DNA of 7,491 bases from Candidatus Omnitrophota bacterium (GTDB lineage Bacteria; Omnitrophota; Gorgyraeia; DTHP01), in contig JAMWCG010000044.1 of NCBI GenBank assembly GCA_023818555.1, forward strand, positions 1 to 7,491. The letters are read 5' to 3'. The notes below the pieces were generated by a model. That model had not been told where the DNA came from. It searched no databases and saw nothing but the letters and a program-made list of their open reading frames with translations. Of the stretch, positions 1 through 7,490 are shown in pieces (positions within the stretch are counted from its first letter, which is position 1; every line of letters starts with the position of its first letter). The position numbers were made by a program, and so were the translations under genes.

Positions 1-2036
<2,036 letters not shown>

Positions 2037-2210
2037 TTATTTCTTTTCTTCATCCTCTTCAGAATTTATTTCCTTCATTGATTTCTTAAATTCTTTTATC
2101 GTTCTGCCTAAGGCTCTACCAATCTCAGGAAGCTTAGCCACTCCAAAAATTAAAAGACAAACCAAAAGGATAACTAACAATTCTTGCATCCCTAAGCCAA
2201 AGATTCTCAT
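2037..2210 (-). CDS. tatA: Twin-arginine translocase subunit TatA (57 aa)
   Basis: TatA forms the pore component of the Tat pathway, which moves folded, cofactor-loaded proteins across the inner membrane. The 57 codons read MRIFGLGMQELLVILLVCLL, then IFGVAKLPEIGRALGRTIKE and FKKSMKEINSEEDEEKK. This gives a short N-tail, one membrane helix (about 9-24), the FG hinge (22-23), an amphipathic helix with the LPEIGRALG signature (27-35), and a highly charged tail, all in TatA order. Length is at the short end for the family. TatB proteins are longer, so TatA/E is the better call. The ATG at 2210 has an excellent SD, GGAGGTG at 2221-2215. It lies 66 bases after mogA on the same strand, which suits export of Moco enzymes. 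TatC is not in the window. Confidence 0.93.
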   Translation of the reverse strand: MRIFGLGMQELLVILLVCLLIFGVAKLPEIGRALGRTIKEFKKSMKEINSEEDEEKK

Positions 2211-2214
2211 TTCA

Positions 2215-2221
2215 CACCTCC
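2215..2221 (-). promoter_or_regulatory. Shine-Dalgarno site of tatA
   Basis: GGAGGTG on the minus strand, four bases before the ATG. It fixes the start of this short gene and supports it as real, because no gene in another frame needs the site. Confidence 0.85.
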
Positions 2222-2276
2222 CTTTCTAAAAAGCGTTTCCACAAGCATAATGAAGGCTGGCATAAGTATAGAAACT

Positions 2277-2753
2277 TCAGTGTTCTCTATCAGCGAGCAT
2301 ATCTAAACCATGAGTAAGGGCTTCAAGGATTGCTTCTAAGGATTCCTTTGCCCCTTGAGAACTCCCTGGTAAATTTACAATTAAGGTCATTTTTCTAATC
2401 CCTGCCACCGCCCGAGAAAGCATTGCTCTTTTAGTAATCTTAAGACACTCTATGCGCATCGCCTCGGGGATTCCCGGGACTTCTTTCTCAATTACCTCTC
2501 TGGTTGCTTCAGGAGTAAAATCTCGGGAAGTAAAGCCCGTCCCTCCTGTAGTTAAAACCAGATCTACTTTAAGGTTATCGGAATAATCTATGAGTTTATC
2601 TTTAATCATCTTAGGTTCATCGGGAATGATTTCATATTTTACTATTTCAACCGGCAATCCCTTAAGTATCTCTTGGATTATTTTCCCACTCTTATCTTCT
2701 CTTTGCCCCCGGAAACATCTATCACTTATGGTTAGAACTGCTACCTTATACAT
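2277..2753 (-). CDS. mogA: Molybdopterin adenylyltransferase, MogA/MoaB family
   Basis: Members of this family bind molybdopterin and adenylate it with ATP, making MPT-AMP for molybdate insertion by MoeA. The 158 residues cover the whole domain. Visible family motifs are the N-terminal ISDRC (9-13, Asp11), TTGGTG (68-73) followed by RDFTPEA (77-83), MLSRAVAG (111-118) and NLPGSS (127-132) before GAKESL. MogA and MoaB cannot be separated safely by eye; the neighbourhood makes adenylyltransferase the natural role. The start ATG lies inside the 3' end of the MOSC gene (8-nt overlap, ATGTATAA) and has a strong SD, GGAGGTG, seven bases upstream at 2767-2761. Translation is therefore probably coupled to the MOSC protein. 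Confidence 0.93.
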   Translation of the reverse strand: MYKVAVLTISDRCFRGQREDKSGKIIQEILKGLPVEIVKYEIIPDEPKMIKDKLIDYSDNLKVDLVLTTGGTGFTSRDFTPEATREVIEKEVPGIPEAMRIECLKITKRAMLSRAVAGIRKMTLIVNLPGSSQGAKESLEAILEALTHGLDMLADREH

Positions 2754-3183
2754 CTTTTATCACCTCCAGCCGATCACCGGCTCTAACTATACCACCGCTT
2801 AGGACACGCGCAAAAATACCTTCTTTTGGCATAATGCAATCACCTAACTTCTTAAAGATTGCGCATCTTGTGTGACAGACTTTTCCAATCTGGGTAATTT
2901 CCAAAATCACATCCTTATTAATCCTTAACCGGTCACCTATCTTTAGTTTTGAGATATCCAACTGTTCGGTTGTAATATTCTCGGCAAAGTCTCCTGGTTT
3001 TAATGCCTTATTTAATCTTTTTATACTCTCAATATCCAGTATACTCACCTGCCGTTTCGAATTCTCTTTGGCATGAGCGTCCCCCAAAAGACCAAAATTC
3101 TCTTTCAAGACTCCTGATGCGACCCCTCTTTTGGATGTGCCTTTTTTATCGCTTATATTGATCGCAAGTATTTTTGTTTCCAT
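2746..3183 (-). CDS. MOSC-domain protein (Moco sulfurase C-terminal-like)
   Basis: MOSC domains are beta-strand-rich carriers that bind molybdenum cofactor or sulfur; stand-alone bacterial members often sit in Moco clusters, but few have a proven reaction. This 145-residue protein is essentially one MOSC domain. It shows GLLGDAH (31-37), KRQVSIL (43-49), PGDFAENI (63-70), KIGDRL (81-86), and the conserved cysteine region GKVCHTRCAIF (100-110) with Cys103 and Cys107, ending GIFARVLSGG...GDRLEVI. The start ATG at 3183 lies within the isoprenoid-synthase-like gene (31-nt overlap), with an AGAGGG SD-like site upstream. It overlaps mogA by 8 nt. The pairing suggests that it delivers or receives cofactor near the MogA step; that role is inference. 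Confidence 0.88.
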   Translation of the reverse strand: METKILAINISDKKGTSKRGVASGVLKENFGLLGDAHAKENSKRQVSILDIESIKRLNKALKPGDFAENITTEQLDISKLKIGDRLRINKDVILEITQIGKVCHTRCAIFKKLGDCIMPKEGIFARVLSGGIVRAGDRLEVIKDV

Positions 3184-4058
3184 AAATTTTTAAGCCCTCT
3201 TAAATAAAATAATGTCCTTATAAGTTCAATCGTATCTCTCTCCTCCAGGGGATACCCTAAATTTCTTAATATTTTAAAACCCTGTTTTATAAAAGTTATA
3301 GCCTCTCTTACTACCTTCTGAGTAGTCTCTTCCTCTCTGCCATCTCTATACTCTATTGAAGAGATAAGATAATTGTATCTTTTATCTTTCAAATCTTTTT
3401 CAAAATCTACAACATCGTCTAATATCTGAAGCCCTATCCCGAGGAGATGGACTCCTTCCTTAACCTCTTCAAATCTTTTTCTTAATCTAAGCTCCAAAGC
3501 CTGCGGCACCAAAAAGGCAAGATTTAGAAGCGCTCCACCTCTAAAGGAATGAACTTTCTTCAGCAGGGAATTGGGTGTTAAAATCTTCGCTTGGCCTGCC
3601 TCTTCTTCAGCCTCAAGGGAACCAATCTTTATCAAGACATCCACTATCTCAGACAACAAAAAAGTATTCTTTAATAGATAAGAGAGTAATTGTTCCAGCA
3701 CTATTATCTGTAATATAAATTTAAAATTTGAACTTTGCTTGGGTAAATCAGAAAAATCTAATATATTCTTATCTTCCTTATCCAAGATATTATCAGCTGC
3801 TGTAACTATACCTCTTATACAATAATTTATACTGCCATAATATATCCGCTTCTTCTTAGGTATTCTAAATGCCCGGTATATGGAAAGAAAGAGTATTGAA
3901 AAGATATTCTTCTCAAAATATCTCTTTACAGAGAGTCTTTCAAAGGGAATTTCAAGTCTGGCATTCTTAACAAAATTCTTCCCCATATCCAAAATATTTC
4001 TTGAAACCTCTCTGTGGTCTGCGATGTCCTGGGAAAATTTAATAAAAATATCATTCAT
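3153..4058 (-). CDS. Class I isoprenoid synthase-like protein (divergent polyprenyl diphosphate synthase)
   Basis: This 301-residue, largely helical protein looks like a distant trans-isoprenyl diphosphate synthase. Such enzymes condense allylic diphosphates with isopentenyl diphosphate at two Asp-rich Mg sites. The second site is clear: GIGLQILDDVVDFEKD (207-222), the family pattern GxxxQxxDDxxD, with Asp214, 215 and 218. The first site is in the right place but altered: AADNILDKED (87-96), so DNxxD instead of DDxxD. The basic KDKRYNYL after site two fits a diphosphate-binding segment. GQAKIL (155-160) resembles the central region of the family. I chose the ATG at 4058, which overlaps the FMN-binding gene by 8 nt (ATGAATGA). 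A TTG at 4091 would add 11 residues. Product and chain length cannot be told, and a non-catalytic or terpene-synthase-like role is possible. Confidence 0.75.
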   Translation of the reverse strand: MNDIFIKFSQDIADHREVSRNILDMGKNFVKNARLEIPFERLSVKRYFEKNIFSILFLSIYRAFRIPKKKRIYYGSINYCIRGIVTAADNILDKEDKNILDFSDLPKQSSNFKFILQIIVLEQLLSYLLKNTFLLSEIVDVLIKIGSLEAEEEAGQAKILTPNSLLKKVHSFRGGALLNLAFLVPQALELRLRKRFEEVKEGVHLLGIGLQILDDVVDFEKDLKDKRYNYLISSIEYRDGREEETTQKVVREAITFIKQGFKILRNLGYPLEERDTIELIRTLFYLRGLKNLWKQKYLRSI

Positions 4059-4608
4059 TAAAACTTTTTTTATTCGCTTTAGCCTCTTCAATAAGTCTTT
4101 TGTTTAAGAACACCTCTTCTAATAAAGTGGCTTCTTTAGCGATGCCAAAACTTATTACTGTTGCCTGAGGGGTGGCGCCAGTTATAGAATCTATGCCTTT
4201 ACCCAATTTAAATGAGCTGTGAATATCTTTATTCCTAAACTGCAGCAAAAATTTCTCTTTATTATCCTCAAAGGGTTTAATAAATTTTTCTGCAAACCCT
4301 TCAAGATACAATACAGATACTTTGGTTATCCTGAAATTCTCATCTTCTTTTTTTATCCCCAAGAGTATTATTACCTTTTCCTTGCTCACCTCCTTAATCC
4401 TGGTAAGTTCTGCTACGCAACAAGGTAACTCCCTGCCTTCTTCAAAACCAAAATAATATATCTCTCCCTGTTTCCCGGCAATCTCTCCATAATCTGCACA
4501 CCCAGGGAGAAACTCTTTTAACATCTCTTTTGTAATAGCATAATCTTCTGCAAAGATAGATTGAGTAAAATATAAGAAAAAAGCATTAATAATTAAAAAA
4601 ATTACCAC
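4051..4608 (-). CDS. Exported FMN-binding domain protein with a flavinylation motif
   Basis: The C-terminal part, KLGKGIDSITGATPQAT (134-150), carries the DxxTGAT motif of FMN-binding domains (RnfG/NqrC-like). In those proteins ApbE attaches FMN covalently to the last Thr, here Thr146. The N-terminus is a hydrophobic signal segment (2-20) with a likely cut after SIFA, so the protein should act outside the cytoplasmic membrane, probably as an electron carrier. Residues 21-110 form the less conserved N-terminal part, with Cys37 and a Cys63-Cys64 pair. Translation begins at GTG (4608), with the strong SD AAGGAGG five bases upstream inside moaC; no other start codon follows the upstream stop. The signal lacks the usual Lys/Arg near the start. 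It overlaps moaC by 23 nt and the next gene by 8 nt. No apbE is in the window. Confidence 0.8.
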   Translation of the reverse strand: MVIFLIINAFFLYFTQSIFAEDYAITKEMLKEFLPGCADYGEIAGKQGEIYYFGFEEGRELPCCVAELTRIKEVSKEKVIILLGIKKEDENFRITKVSVLYLEGFAEKFIKPFEDNKEKFLLQFRNKDIHSSFKLGKGIDSITGATPQATVISFGIAKEATLLEEVFLNKRLIEEAKANKKSFNE

Positions 4609-5035
4609 TCCTTCCTCCTTTCTTCTCCAAAAGTTTTATTTCGGAAAGGGTCATTCTGCGATCAACAGATTTACACATATCGTATATAGTCAAAGCGGAG
4701 ATACAGCAGGCTAACATTGCCTCCATCTCCACTCCGGTTTTAGCCTTAGTCTTACATCTTGCGGTAATAAGAATTTTATCTTTCTCTAATTTAAAATCTA
4801 TTTCCACATAATCCAAGGCTAAAGGATGGCAGAGAGGTATCAGTTCATCTACCCTTTTGGCTGCTAATATTCCGGCACATCTGGCTACATTCAATACATC
4901 ACCCTTAGGGATTTTCTTGGTTTGAATAAGTTTTATAGTCTGGGGATTAAGACAAATACGGCCTTGGGCTATGGCTTCTCTTAGAGTTTCTGGCTTACCA
5001 CTTATATCTACCATCTTAATATCACTGGCATCCAT
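4586..5035 (-). CDS. moaC: Cyclic pyranopterin monophosphate synthase
   Basis: MoaC converts the MoaA product 3',8-cH2GTP into cyclic pyranopterin monophosphate, the second half of Moco step one, in the cytoplasm. The 149 residues give a full domain, slightly shorter than E. coli MoaC (about 160). Motifs seen: MVDISGKPETLREAIAQG (8-25), LIPLCHPL (65-72), KTGVEMEA (99-106), YDMCKSVD (118-125, with the catalytic-type Asp125 and a Lys at 122), and the C-terminal KKGGRSG (138-144). The ATG at 5035 has a strong SD, GGAGGTG at 5047-5041. It follows the MOT1 gene by 56 bases and overlaps the FMN-binding gene. A downstream copper- or molybdate-type regulator is not seen. Confidence 0.97.
   Translation of the reverse strand: MDASDIKMVDISGKPETLREAIAQGRICLNPQTIKLIQTKKIPKGDVLNVARCAGILAAKRVDELIPLCHPLALDYVEIDFKLEKDKILITARCKTKAKTGVEMEAMLACCISALTIYDMCKSVDRRMTLSEIKLLEKKGGRSGNFFNY
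4614..4620 (-). promoter_or_regulatory. Shine-Dalgarno site inside moaC that sets the GTG start of the FMN-binding gene
   Basis: AAGGAGG lies five bases before the GTG at 4608. It is formed by the moaC codons for Lys-Gly-Gly-Arg in the conserved KKGGRSG tail. It decides the start, because no ATG or TTG is available between the upstream in-frame stop and this GTG. Confidence 0.75.
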
Positions 5036-5040
5036 TTTTT

Positions 5041-5091
5041 CACCTCCAGATTGCTCCTAAAATTCCTTTACCCGAAAAACCTATTAAGGAG
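5041..5091 (-). promoter_or_regulatory. Short spacer with an inverted repeat and the moaC Shine-Dalgarno site
   Basis: The gap between the MOT1 stop and moaC contains GGAGGTG (5047-5041), five bases before the moaC ATG. It also contains a perfect 6-bp inverted repeat, GCTCCT/AGGAGC, with arms at 5092-5087 and 5058-5053 and a 28-base loop region; the outer arm reaches into the MOT1 stop codon. There is no U-run, so it is not a clear terminator. Confidence 0.5.
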
Positions 5092-6228
5092 CTATTTAGA
5101 TAGCGATTTGGCATTGACTAACACCGTTCCGATGATGAGTCCAGTCATGTATCCATAGGGTAACCCAGCAGATATTAATCCTACCATAAGCATTATCATA
5201 ATTTCCTTCTTGGAAAGCGGAGTACCAAACATAAGTTTCATCAATGCCATCCCTTCAAAAAATAGGAGGACCCCCAGTATCGCCTTCGGAAAGATATGAA
5301 TGATATCCCCAAAAACGCCTCCTAAAAATAACCCTAAAATAAGATATATCGTCCCGTAGATAATAGGTGCGCCTCCGGTTCTCGCCCCAAACGCGTAGTG
5401 CCCCGCCATCCCGCCTGCTCCATGACAAACTGGAATACCTCCGAAAAAAGGAGCAATCAGGTTCATTATTGAATAGGTGAGGCTAATTTTGCGTATTGTC
5501 AAAGGTGGATGCTCGGGAAAAAGGTCCTTGGCTGTCTGCTGTGTGGCTAATATAGAGTTACCAATAGATAATGGAATTTGAGGTAACGATAACAATAAAA
5601 AACCCATCATAATACCCTGCACCGTTGGGACCTGAAATTTTGGTAGTTGAAACCCGAACCCTTGCACCAAATGAGCTAGATTAAGTTTGAAAAAGACTGC
5701 GTAAATGACTCCTATTGTAATAACAAAAAGAGCCGGAGGGTATTTTCTATTACCAAAAAATAGGATGACAGAAACAAAACATAAAAACGCGACCCCATAA
5801 CCCATTAATCCATCCGCAGGGATATAATTTTTCAGGGCTAAAGTCGCCAATTGCATACCTAAACCAAATTGTATACCGCGGACAACACATAAAGGAACAA
5901 TACGGGCGATAACATCAATAAGGCCGGACAGAGTTAAAATCAACATCAGAATGCCTATGGCAAGTCCGGCACCACAAAGAATATCCCCACCTAACTTTTG
6001 CGTGATGACAATCACGGCCATGGCCTTAAGTGGTTGAACCGGCATCGGAATGCCGTAAATCAAACCTGTCAATACCTGCAAAGCGCCAAACATAACTAAG
6101 GCACCGACTGGGCTCATTCCAGAAGCGAGAATAATTCCTACGAGAAGAGGAAAATCCGTCCCGATATCCCCAAAGGCACCGGCCAGTTCATTGCGGTCAA
6201 AACGGATATTCGGCTTAAAAACTCTCAT
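5092..6228 (-). CDS. MOT1-family molybdate transporter
   Basis: This 378-residue, highly hydrophobic protein with about ten membrane segments matches the MOT1 family of molybdate transporters (related to sulfate/SulP carriers, but without a STAS domain). Family signatures seen are ELAGAFGDIGTDFP (14-27), MPVQPLKAMA (62-71), LPQIPLSIGNSILAT (215-229), and the paired motif PVCHGAGGMAGHYAF (266-280) plus GARTGG (281-286). These are the conserved blocks of plant, algal and bacterial MOT1 proteins. Its place between moaA and moaC strongly supports molybdate rather than sulfate as substrate. The ATG at 6228 has no visible SD. Rows sampled in the gene average about 44% GC against about 34% in its neighbours, which suggests acquisition by transfer. 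It would supply molybdate to the cofactor made by the surrounding genes. Confidence 0.9.
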   Translation of the reverse strand: MRVFKPNIRFDRNELAGAFGDIGTDFPLLVGIILASGMSPVGALVMFGALQVLTGLIYGIPMPVQPLKAMAVIVITQKLGGDILCGAGLAIGILMLILTLSGLIDVIARIVPLCVVRGIQFGLGMQLATLALKNYIPADGLMGYGVAFLCFVSVILFFGNRKYPPALFVITIGVIYAVFFKLNLAHLVQGFGFQLPKFQVPTVQGIMMGFLLLSLPQIPLSIGNSILATQQTAKDLFPEHPPLTIRKISLTYSIMNLIAPFFGGIPVCHGAGGMAGHYAFGARTGGAPIIYGTIYLILGLFLGGVFGDIIHIFPKAILGVLLFFEGMALMKLMFGTPLSKKEIMIMLMVGLISAGLPYGYMTGLIIGTVLVNAKSLSK

Positions 6229-6396
6229 TTAGACAGTGATTTTTTCGTTTATCTTATATTAGATTAAAAAAATCCTCAAAATCATTCTGCGTACTTACAC
6301 CCACGAATAGCCAATGGTATTTCTCAACAAGTTCTTTTTCAATTAAAAGGATAGGCTCCGCTAACTATAAAAAAATAAATTAATCAACACCATAAT
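6229..6396. other. Gap between moaA and the MOT1 gene
   Basis: This 168-base gap holds the decayed frame described above. I find no convincing promoter for the MOT1 gene: the best match is TGATTT, 17 bases, then TAATAT near 6257-6285, which is weak. There is no terminator and no Moco riboswitch that I can recognise. Confidence 0.45.
6254..6393 (-). pseudogene. Small decayed or frameshifted reading frame after moaA, family not recognised
   Basis: An ATG at 6393 lies seven bases after a perfect GGAGG that is part of the last codons of moaA, so ribosomes should start here. Its frame gives only MVLINLFFYS before a TAG. In a different frame, after a T7 run, a protein-like stretch of 36 codons opens at 6364 and ends at TAA (6256-6254); it contains LAEPILLIEKELVEKY followed by WLFVGVSTQNDFEDFF. 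That stretch has no start codon of its own before a late GTG. One base change in length at the T-run would be the simplest way to join the two parts. I do not recognise the family. It may be the remnant of a gene lost when the MOT1 gene arrived, or a chance open frame. Confidence 0.4.
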
Positions 6397-7371
6397 TTAA
6401 CCTCCGATTTGAGCCATTAGTCTTGGACAGACAGAAGAGAAATCCAGTTGGTGACTTTCTGGTTTAGAGTAAATAGCTTTTTTAAAGCAGGCTAAAACTT
6501 CTGCTTCTTTATTTTCACGCAAGGGCCTTTTTATATCAATGCCAATTCTACTGGTGAGGCAAGGCATAAGTAGACCATCGGCAGTTAAGCGCAGGCGATT
6601 GCAATGCAAACAGAATTTATGGCTCATACTGGAAATAAAACCCACAATAAGCATAGTATCCCCTATTCTAAAATACTCCGCTGGTCCATTTCCCAAGTTA
6701 GTTCCTAATGGTTTAAGCAGACCAAACATTCGGGTGATAACTTCTTTCACTTCTCCTGAAGAAACAAATAAATCCTTATAAATCTTTTCACTACATCCCA
6801 TGGGCATTAGTTCAATAAATCTTACCACCAGATTTTTCTCATCAGCAAATCTAATAAAATCACTTATTTCATCATCATTTATTCCCCTTAAAACGACCAC
6901 ATTCAGCTTAACAAAAAATCCCTCTCTTAGAGAAACCTCTATCCCTTCCAAAACATCTTCTATTAATCCCTGACGGGAAATAAATTTAAATCTTTCAGGA
7001 TTTAATGTATCCAGGCTTATATTTATTTTTTTCAGACCGAAAATTTTAAGCTCCTTTACATATCTCTTGAGACGGATTCCATTGGTGGTTAAAGACAAAT
7101 CCTTTATCCCCTTAATTGAAGAAAGTAAAGAAAATAGTTTGCTTATATCTCGGCGCAGCAAAGGCTCGCCTCCGGTGATTTTAATTTTATCTATCCCTAA
7201 ACTAATGGCAATTTTTACCAAGGCAACAATCTCCTCAAAAGTAAGAATCTCCTCAGGCAACTTCTGCGCTATGCCATCTGCCGGCATACAATAGATGCAT
7301 CTTAAATTACAGCGGTCAGTAACCGAGACTCTTAAGTATTCTATTTTGCGTCCAAATTCATCACTTAACAT
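6397..7371 (-). CDS. moaA: GTP 3',8-cyclase (radical SAM)
   Basis: MoaA is the radical SAM enzyme that turns GTP into 3',8-cH2GTP, the first step of Moco synthesis. The 324 residues are the normal length. The N-terminal cluster motif is CNLRCIYC (21-28; Cys21, 25, 28) after FGRKIEYLRVSVTDR. ITGGEPLLR (65-73) is the SAM-binding GGEP region, and TTNG (95-98) and NISLDTL (117-123) follow. The second 4Fe-4S cluster uses Cys254, Cys257 and Cys271, in FCLHCNRLR and MPCL. GPAEYFRI (229-236) lies in the GTP-site region. The protein ends in Gly-Gly, the tail needed for catalysis in this family. The ATG at 7371 is set by the conserved start MLSDEFGRKI and by an in-frame TGA just upstream; its SD is weak. 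Its GGA GGT end codons form an SD for the frame downstream. Confidence 0.98.
   Translation of the reverse strand: MLSDEFGRKIEYLRVSVTDRCNLRCIYCMPADGIAQKLPEEILTFEEIVALVKIAISLGIDKIKITGGEPLLRRDISKLFSLLSSIKGIKDLSLTTNGIRLKRYVKELKIFGLKKINISLDTLNPERFKFISRQGLIEDVLEGIEVSLREGFFVKLNVVVLRGINDDEISDFIRFADEKNLVVRFIELMPMGCSEKIYKDLFVSSGEVKEVITRMFGLLKPLGTNLGNGPAEYFRIGDTMLIVGFISSMSHKFCLHCNRLRLTADGLLMPCLTSRIGIDIKRPLRENKEAEVLACFKKAIYSKPESHQLDFSSVCPRLMAQIGG
6399..6405 (-). promoter_or_regulatory. Shine-Dalgarno site built from the moaA Gly-Gly codons
   Basis: GGAGGTT spans the last two moaA codons and the first base of its stop. It lies seven bases before the ATG at 6393, which now leads only a short frame. It shows that a coupled gene is, or was, expected directly after moaA. 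Confidence 0.6.
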
Positions 7372-7433
7372 TTCTCAATCTTTACACAACAGTATTTATA
7401 ATATCTCCTCTAAAAAACCTGCTTTTAAAAGAA
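7372..7433. promoter_or_regulatory. Spacer before moaA with an unpaired strong Shine-Dalgarno-like site
   Basis: The 62 bases between the upstream gene tail and moaA contain AGAGGAG (minus strand, AGGAG at 7409-7405). It is about 33 bases before the moaA ATG, too far to serve it, and no ATG follows at normal spacing. Directly before moaA there is only ATTGAGAA. The region is AT-rich, but no clear -35/-10 pair is visible. Confidence 0.4.
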
Positions 7434-7490
7434 TTATCCGTCTTCTCGGAAAGCATCCGAGACATCTTTTAAATCTCCAAGGGTATTGAT
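7434..7490 (-). CDS. C-terminal 18 residues of an upstream gene, possibly a MobA-type guanylyltransferase
   Basis: The minus-strand frame entering the window reads INTLGDLKDVSDAFREDG and then stops at TAA. The INTxxDL pattern resembles the NINTPEDL-like tail common at the end of MobA and related nucleotidyltransferases. Its place just before moaA in a Moco cluster fits as well. Eighteen residues are too few for a firm call, and another gene type is possible. A perfect 7-bp inverted repeat (arms 7462-7456 and 7450-7444) lies inside this tail. Confidence 0.4.
   Translation of the reverse strand: MNTLGDLKDVSDAFREDG

Noticed and set aside
2207..2263. An 18-codon minus-strand frame (MPAFIMLVETLFRKGGVK) whose TGA overlaps the tatA ATG
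   Set aside because: It has no good SD of its own, its end is dictated by the tatA SD and start, and nothing shows selection. A leader peptide is possible but unsupported.
5053..5092. GCTCCT/AGGAGC inverted repeat as a terminator after the MOT1 gene
   Set aside because: The loop is long, there is no U-run, and moaC follows closely on the same strand.
6229..6396. Possible Moco riboswitch or independent MOT1 promoter
   Set aside because: I could not draw a multi-stem structure of the Moco type, and the best -35/-10 match is weak. The protein-like frame explains part of the gap better.
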